Shown in pieces: positions 57,845 to 64,000 of a stretch of 64,000 bases of DNA (positions are counted from its first letter, which is position 1; each line of letters opens with the position of its first letter). Both the position numbers and the translations under genes were made by a program. The notes below the pieces were generated by a model. It was not told where the DNA came from. It worked only from the letters and a program-made list of their open reading frames with translations, and ran no database searches. Origin of the DNA: Spinacia oleracea (lineage: Eukaryota > Streptophyta > Magnoliopsida > Caryophyllales > Amaranthaceae). Where the stretch lies: NCBI RefSeq assembly GCF_020520425.1, contig NC_079488.1, positions 8,099,747-8,163,746 on the forward strand, read 5' to 3'.

Positions 57845-60800
57845 TCAAGGCCTAGATCTTTTGTTGCTGCTGCATGAGGGGCACTTATACTGCTTGATAT
57901 GCTCAGCCCTAGCCGGGGTTATCTTCACACACTTGCCATGGAACCATCTCTCACATATGTCGCAGCAAATCCAGAACTCGTCTGAAGCATAGTTATCTCC
58001 ACAAGCACCGCAAAGTGTATCGCCGTGTTCCTCTTCGAATTCCTCGTCAAAACCATCTTCTTCGTCCTTTGTTAGTGGTTGTGGCCCTTTCGAAGAATAC
58101 TTCGCCTGCAATTTTTAAATATTCTCTCATTCCAGTTCAAAAACACAAATATTCTCATTTTGAAGTTCATAGCAATTTCAATGGTAACTATACCCGGAAA
58201 CCTGTTCAGTACACAGGTACAAAAAGCAAACCAGGGATACATTGGTATATGCAAAGGCTTGTTTCTGTTGTCAGCCATTTCAGACAGACCTCGGTGTTTA
58301 TGAATTTGAGTAACTAGTAAGAATGTTTTGTGTATGTTTTATATAAGCCCAGATTTGTCGGTCTCATAGAAAGGAGGAGAGTAGGAGGGGGAAGGTAAGA
58401 AAATAAGGAATAAAAACAGGGAGCACGAAACAAGAAGAAACTTGCAAAGAAAAACAATACTCCCTCCGTATTTTAAAAAGAGATACACTTTCCTTAAATG
58501 GCCGTATTTTAAAAAGAGATACACTTCTCTTTTTGACATGTTTTGGTCCCCCCTTCCAATATATTAATATTTCTCTCTTTCTTGTGGTCACACACTTACT
58601 CATATCATCTTTTAACTATAATAAATAATTTACCCACTACCCCACTTTCATCTTATTTTAATAAACTTAACTCACTCTCCTAAAACTATGTGCCGGTTAA
58701 AGTGTATCTCTTTTTAAAATGCGGAGGGAGTTATTAATTGTGAAATGGTAGGGTAGAAGAACACTAATGCAGTATTAGTTACAGTGGTATATTGCAACAA
58801 TATTATCCAACACCAGTTCGAAACATGACTATTGAATGCTACATAGTGTAGTCATGCAAATATAATCAGAGATTCAGAGTTATAAATTGATATCAGCCAC
58901 AAATTGTTTGAATTAATGACCAACAACAAAGCAAGATGAGCCTTTTAGAGAGCCCACTAGCTAAGCTACATGCAAAAATCTTGAAACATTAACACAGAAA
59001 GTATGACCTTCACAAGCACTCCTAACCTTTATTCTCCACTTCTCTTTTCTACCAGCAGAATAGAAAAATCTACGTAAGTGCACCATGAGGATTCACCGCA
59101 ATCAGTTACGCGCTTATCACTTCACTATATTTTGTATTGAACTAAGCTGATTAGTAAGAATTGGGTTTTTTATTTATTTATGATTAAAACCTGATTTTAC
59201 TAATGAAACTTGTTTTATGGATTACACATCAAAATTGAATATTGCTAATTCACTAATGCTTTTATCACATGATCAACTAAGTAAAACTAATTTTACTTGC
59301 AAAACTAATTTTTTCACATAAGCTGAAAAGAACGGCCCCTACTATATTATCAGAAGATCAATTTGCTATTTCAGAAAAGATGTCAGACATTAAAAGCCAA
59401 GCACATTGTCCACAACCAAACAACAGTAACCTGTGGCCCAAGTTCAAGAATAACAAATATGTACACAGTGCTTTATTCCAGAATAAAACAAAATTCAGCA
59501 AACAGTCCAAAGACCCCAGAAATACTTCAAATTATGAAATTTAGACTAGTACTCATAACCAAAAACAGATTGCAGGTCAGCACAGTACAAGCAAAACCTA
59601 AAATAGCGTTCTTCACAGTAATGTCCCTCCCTCCAAAAACGCGAGATGAAGAAAACATGAAAAAATATTAGTCACATGAAAAGGCAGGATGACATAAAAA
59701 CAATTATTGTTTGAAGATTATTAGCTAATCCCTAGGTTCTGGACCATGTTTTCTTATTTAAAAAATACATAATCAGCAGGAACAACTCAAAAGCTAAGAC
59801 TATTAAGTTAGCCAGGGGTGCGAGACAGTCAATAAAGAAGCAACCATATGGACACAGCTCAGCATAGTGCCATAAAGCCCATGACTCCATGCAAGAAGCT
59901 TTGATTATGTTTTATTCTATCAGCTCACCCTCTAATGCAACCTTCTCACGGACAAAAAAAACACATTCATATACAAAAAGAAGACCTTATATGTGTTTAT
60001 TGCTCATGTACTTATCTTACCAGGAGTACGACATACAATTGAGAAAAAAGAAGATTAAATCCTAGATAAAGCAGATAAAGTGGTCTTCAAACCATACAAT
60101 GGCTGCTTGAAGCTAGACATCACATGACACAAATAAACAAGATAAAGGTCACCATCTACTCCTGAAGACAATTCATGATACTATCATTCACACAGAACAA
60201 AGTTTAAGGTAATGGTCATCCACTGTTATTTACTAGCCCATCGCACATGCAACGCTCCAAAATAAACATACCAACAAAATCATTACCCTACGGCCTACAA
60301 TGACTGAATTATCTCTGACTCTCAACGCAACACGTCAATTTCTGTAATGAATGCAACTACTCATGCACAGTTTGCAAAGAACTGAAGTCATCACTTACAG
60401 ATTTTGAGTTTGATTTGGGTTTGGTGCTGCTGTTGTTTGAAACTGATGTCTTTTCTTTTGAATTTGATGATTGCTTCTTTGCATTTCCACTCACAACCTC
60501 AAATATTGTAGGCAGGTCATTGATCATACTAAACAGACGTTTCCTGCATCGAAGATGGTAAAATAAATTTTAATTAATAAATAGTAATTATTATCGAAAC
60601 TATAATAAAAGTAACAGAATCAATTACAACAGCAGTAATAATCACAAAAACATTAACAATCTGACCAAAAAAAAGATATTTAACAATTAATCTGCCCATA
60701 ATATCCCAATATGATCAACTTTTCAGACAGATGAAAAAAGATCGTGAAACGAAAAGGCAAAGGAGTAGATGAAGGAACAATCCTCGCCCAAGAAAACTTT

Positions 60801-63035
60801 CCACACCAACAGCTCACGATACACAAAAAGACCACCTGTACTCCCTCTGCTCTCTTCTTCATAAACCAAGGTTGATTTTATAGAATAATAAAATAGAAAC
60901 AGATCTCATAACGGTAAAACAAGCTTCAGTTGTAACATAAAAAACAGGAGACTAGAAATCTAGCCAGGCAGAGTTTTCAGTGTATATAATTCATTGAAAC
61001 AACTGGTGTGATTTACCATGAGATCTTTCCAGATTACAAATCAGGTATAACAATAAATTTCAAAAACACATAGATAAGCAGAAAGGTAAAAATTATATAC
61101 CTTTCAGGTTTCTCAAATCCAAATCTGGCTCCAAAGTAGAAGGCAACAGAAAGTAACCAAGCATCACTATGAACAGCAACAAGTGACAGCCAATCCTTCG
61201 ATTGCATTCCATCTCTCGCGAAATTAATACCCAAAGCAGGCTCAGGGAGCTCTGGAGGCACCTCTTCTGCCGGTAAGTTCACTTCCCACTGCGCATTTGG
61301 AAATCCATACAGACAAAGGTTCTCCTTCTCTGCAAAATGCACCCAGTTAACAAGCCAAACAAAGAACTTGCTGAAAACCTACCTTAACAGCTAATAAAAC
61401 AATACAATTGATGCTACGTAGAAGAAAAAGAAGGGGGCGTCTACCAATACTTGGATTCCAGGCAAAAAACAACAGGAAAGATTTATTTTCCCAAGCACAG
61501 ATGTAGAAATAAACATCAATACTTGATACCAGATACAAAAAAATTAAAATTTTATCCACCACATTTAAACTGAACAACATAAAATTAGAACTCGTTCATC
61601 AGGATTCACAACCTTTGACACGGAATACATTAACACAGACACACAGTACTTGATAAAAGCTTGACAACATAGCCATTACTAGCATCTATAAGACTCAAAT
61701 ATGCAGAAATGGGAATAAATACATACTCCCTCTGTCCCTTAATACTCGCACCGTTTTGACTTTTTGTACTATTCACATAATTCGCTTTGACCCTATTTTA
61801 TTTATAGTATATGAAAACAAATGTTAGCATATAATATATTTTTGGCTTCATCTCAATATATATTTTCAAAATATTAATATTTTATAAGTTTTTATAATAT
61901 GTAATTAAAGATATTGGTGGTCAAAGTTGTGCATTGGCAAACGTGTCCAGTCAAAACGGTGCGAGTATTAAGGGACGGAGGGAGTATGAAAGACTTATCA
62001 ATCAAGAGCTCCAAAAACAGCTTGTAAAAGCTTCTACACATATGAAAGACATATCATTCAAGAGCTCCAAAAAAAATTCCACTGATAAAATTTCGAAAAA
62101 GATTCGGAAAAACTCAGGCCAAAGTATATACAATAGAGTACGCGTCACAGTTTACTAGGACAAATACAGCAAGTTTTATACGGAAAATATTTACACTAAG
62201 ACAATTACTCCCTCCGTCCCGGAATACTTGACCTGTTTTCCTTATCGGGCCGTCCCTTAATACTTGACCTGTTTCTAAAAATGGAAATATTCTAACAATA
62301 TTATATTATTTCTCACTCCATCCCTATTAACCCACCTACCCCCTATTCCATACAAAAAATAATTAAAAATTCAACCCCTACTCTCCCCCAACCCCACCTC
62401 TTAACCCACCTCCCACTAACTACATTAAAATAATACCCCACTATCAACTACTACCTATTAAATTAAATAAGTCAATTCAAGTCCCTTAAACTCTGTGCCG
62501 GTCAAACCGGGTCGACTATTCCGGGACGGAGGAAGTATAATGAAACAGTATTCCAAAACGTATAAAGCAAAAAAAAAAAAAAAAAAAGATTCCGGCGCCA
62601 AAAAGCCCCAAAAAAATCAATTTAGCAAACAATTTATGCTAAATCTACACACAAATCAATATTCAAAAAATAAAATAAAAAAACAGCGCACACTAAAATA
62701 AACTCCCAGAAATATCAAAAATTAAGCAGACATTCAACCAATAATCCCAATAGAAAACACAAAAACCCTAACCTGGGTCACATTGCTGGTAAAATTCATC
62801 AACATCTGCAATAAAAAAATAAAAAAAAAAGGCGAAAATTGACGGTTAATAATACAAGCTTAAAATCGCAAAACCCTAAAAATTACTTTGGGCAAAAAAA
62901 AAATTAATAAAATAATTAAAATCGGAATGAAATTATACCGGAAGTGAGAGCTTTGATCATGCCAGCTCTTCGACCCTTGAAATCTCTGAAAACTTCTTCA
63001 ACGGTTCGCGGATTATACTGTGCATTCCCGTCCAT
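57845..63035 (-). CDS. Alfin-like PHD finger protein
   Basis: Five exons on the minus strand: 63,035-62,939; 62,805-62,773; 61,329-61,101; 60,543-60,399; 58,105-57,845. They join in phase to 254 residues, typical for the Alfin1-like family. The N-terminal Alfin domain (about 1-135) starts with [20 protein letters not shown] and includes [20 protein letters not shown] and [17 protein letters not shown] Ser/Lys-rich linker (exon 4) follows, then an acidic stretch. The C-terminal PHD finger has C200, C203, C216, C219, H224, C227, C243, C246 and the aromatic residues of H3K4me3 readers. Family members are nuclear chromatin readers that mostly repress transcription and affect stress and seed genes. 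Confidence 0.95.
58460..58730. mobile_element. Stowaway-like MITE in the last Alfin-like intron
   Basis: Ends CTCCCTCCGTATTTTAAAAA and TTTTTAAAATGCGGAGGGAG. An internal copy of TATTTTAAAAAGAGATACAC gives a doubled left end. Confidence 0.8.
58731..60398 (-). other. Alfin-like gene, intron 4 remainder
   Basis: No gene or clear mobile element seen in this AT-rich intron sequence. Confidence 0.6.
61726..61984. mobile_element. Stowaway MITE in Alfin-like intron 2
   Basis: Ends CTCCCTCTGTCCCTTAATAC and AGGGACGGAGGGAG, TA flanks. Near-identical interior to 32,181-32,443. Confidence 0.9.
62208..62535. mobile_element. Stowaway MITE in Alfin-like intron 2
   Basis: Ends CTCCCTCCGTCCCGGAATAC and CCGGGACGGAGGAAG, TA flanks. 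Reverse-oriented relative of 34,114-34,441. Confidence 0.88.
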
Positions 63036-63165
63036 TATTGTTCTTCGACCTTGAAATCTCGAGGTTAGCGGAGAGGAGAGGAGAGAGAGAGGTCAGAGAG
63101 TGTGTGCTGAGGAATTTTACTAACAGAGAAAGACCAGAAAAATAAACAATCAGTTTTTTTTTAAT

Positions 63166-63775
63166 TTAAAGGGGGGAGGAAGGAAGAAGCAACAGCAGCG
63201 AGCTACCTGAAGCAGAAAAAAATTGGAAAAAAAAATTGAAAAAATGAAAGATAGAAAAGCAAGAATAATGGTTTTGAGGTCAAATTAGGTGTACCCGGTT
63301 GTATGTAGCTTTACTACTAATTGGGGTTAAAGTATATTTTTACGGTTTAAAATTATACGTTTTCAATTTAAAAGCACTTTTTTACAATTTTAAAGCATAT
63401 TTTTACCGTTTAAAAGCACATATTATTTTTTCCAGAAAAGTTGTTATTTTAATGATTGTTTTTTAAAATTTAAAGGGGGGAGGAAGGAAGAAGCAACAGC
63501 AGCGAGCTACCTGAAGCAAAAAAAAAAAATATGAAAAAAATATGAAAAATACGAAAGACAGAAAAGCAAGAATAATGGTTTTGAGTCGCAAATTATAAGG
63601 TGTACCCGGTTGGTTGTATGTAATTTTACCTGTAATCGATGTAAAAATACATTTTTACGGTCTAAATCATACGTTTTCAATTTAAAAGCACATTTTACAG
63701 TTTAAAAGCACATTTTTTTTTCCAGAAAAGTTATTATTTTAATGATTGTTTTTTGATCTGTAAATTGTGTTTTTA
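63166..63775. repeat. ~305-bp direct duplication upstream of the Alfin-like gene
   Basis: GGGGGGAGGAAGGAAGAAGC followed by AACAGCAGCGAGCTACCTGAAGC occurs at 63,171 and 63,475, and similarity continues through GTGTACCCGGTTG and TAAAAGCACATTTT blocks. It lies 130-740 bp upstream of the start codon, so it covers the likely promoter or leader. Confidence 0.85.
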
Positions 63776-64000
63776 GTCGACAAATATGTGTTTTTAAACA
63801 ACAAAAAAAAAGGACTTTTTGAAGGGTTAAAAATACAAAATGATCCGATTGCACGTACAGATACATGCAACTGGGTGTATCTTCTACCAATTGGTAGAAA
63901 ACTTTAAAATTGTTGGATTCAGAAATTTTGAAAGTAAAAACAAAATTAAGAATTTGGGTTTAAAAAGGAGAGAGATTAAACATCAAGAATAATGGTTTGA

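Noticed and set aside
1-64000. CRISPR arrays, operons, rRNA or tRNA genes
   Set aside because: Eukaryotic nuclear DNA; tandem repeats found are minisatellites or LTR repeats, and no tRNA or rRNA gene was recognised (only tRNA primer-binding sites).

Overview
The window is nuclear DNA of a flowering plant, most likely a eudicot. Genes have GT-AG introns, the coding content is plant-specific (SGR9-type RING ligase, Alfin-like PHD protein, TMEM120/TMPIT protein, GDSL lipase), and the space between is packed with Athila-like and Tat-like LTR retrotransposons, Stowaway and Tourist MITEs, Helitrons and copia relics. The density of TA-flanked CTCCCTCCGT elements and GGGT-rich elements would fit Caryophyllales (Amaranthaceae), but that is a weak inference.

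Layout. (1) Positions 1 to about 26,640 are a nest of mobile DNA. The outermost layer looks like one large, degenerate DNA transposon whose two arms share inverted, similarly ordered motifs. It carries a broken 3' piece of a Pumilio-family gene (23,521-23,961). A Tat-like, non-autonomous LTR retrotransposon (1,191-22,613, TSD ATTGT) sits inside it. That element has gag and protease, no polymerase, and an antisense spliced gene. Inside its gag, at target CAAGG, lies a young Athila-like element (3,236-15,328) with near-identical 1,468-bp LTRs and an open gag-pol frame of at least 1,780 codons. It is joined head-to-head to an inverted LTR of a sister subfamily (15,334-17,213). (2) 26,854-36,687: a six-exon GDSL esterase/lipase gene on the + strand, with a one-base deletion in the catalytic block and introns full of small transposons. 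(3) 36,688-43,911: intergenic DNA with a copia relic, MITEs, a 60-bp minisatellite and one uncertain minus-strand two-exon gene. (4) 43,912-44,766: a single-exon SGR9-like RING-H2 E3 ligase. (5) 46,742-55,354 (minus): an eight-exon TMEM120/TMPIT gene whose present stop codon was created by a small insertion. (6) 55,400-57,700: LINE and copia relics. (7) 57,845-63,035 (minus): a five-exon Alfin-like PHD protein gene, with a 305-bp direct duplication just upstream.

The host genes have no evident shared pathway. They are ordinary single genes separated by transposon debris. The strongest unusual signals are the composite Athila insertion with U3 termini at both outer ends, the insertion-made stop codon in the TMEM120 gene, the frameshift in the GDSL block, and a duplicated intron segment that gives built-in empty sites for three transposons. 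All splice sites, target-site duplications and identities were read by eye; no alignment or database search was run.
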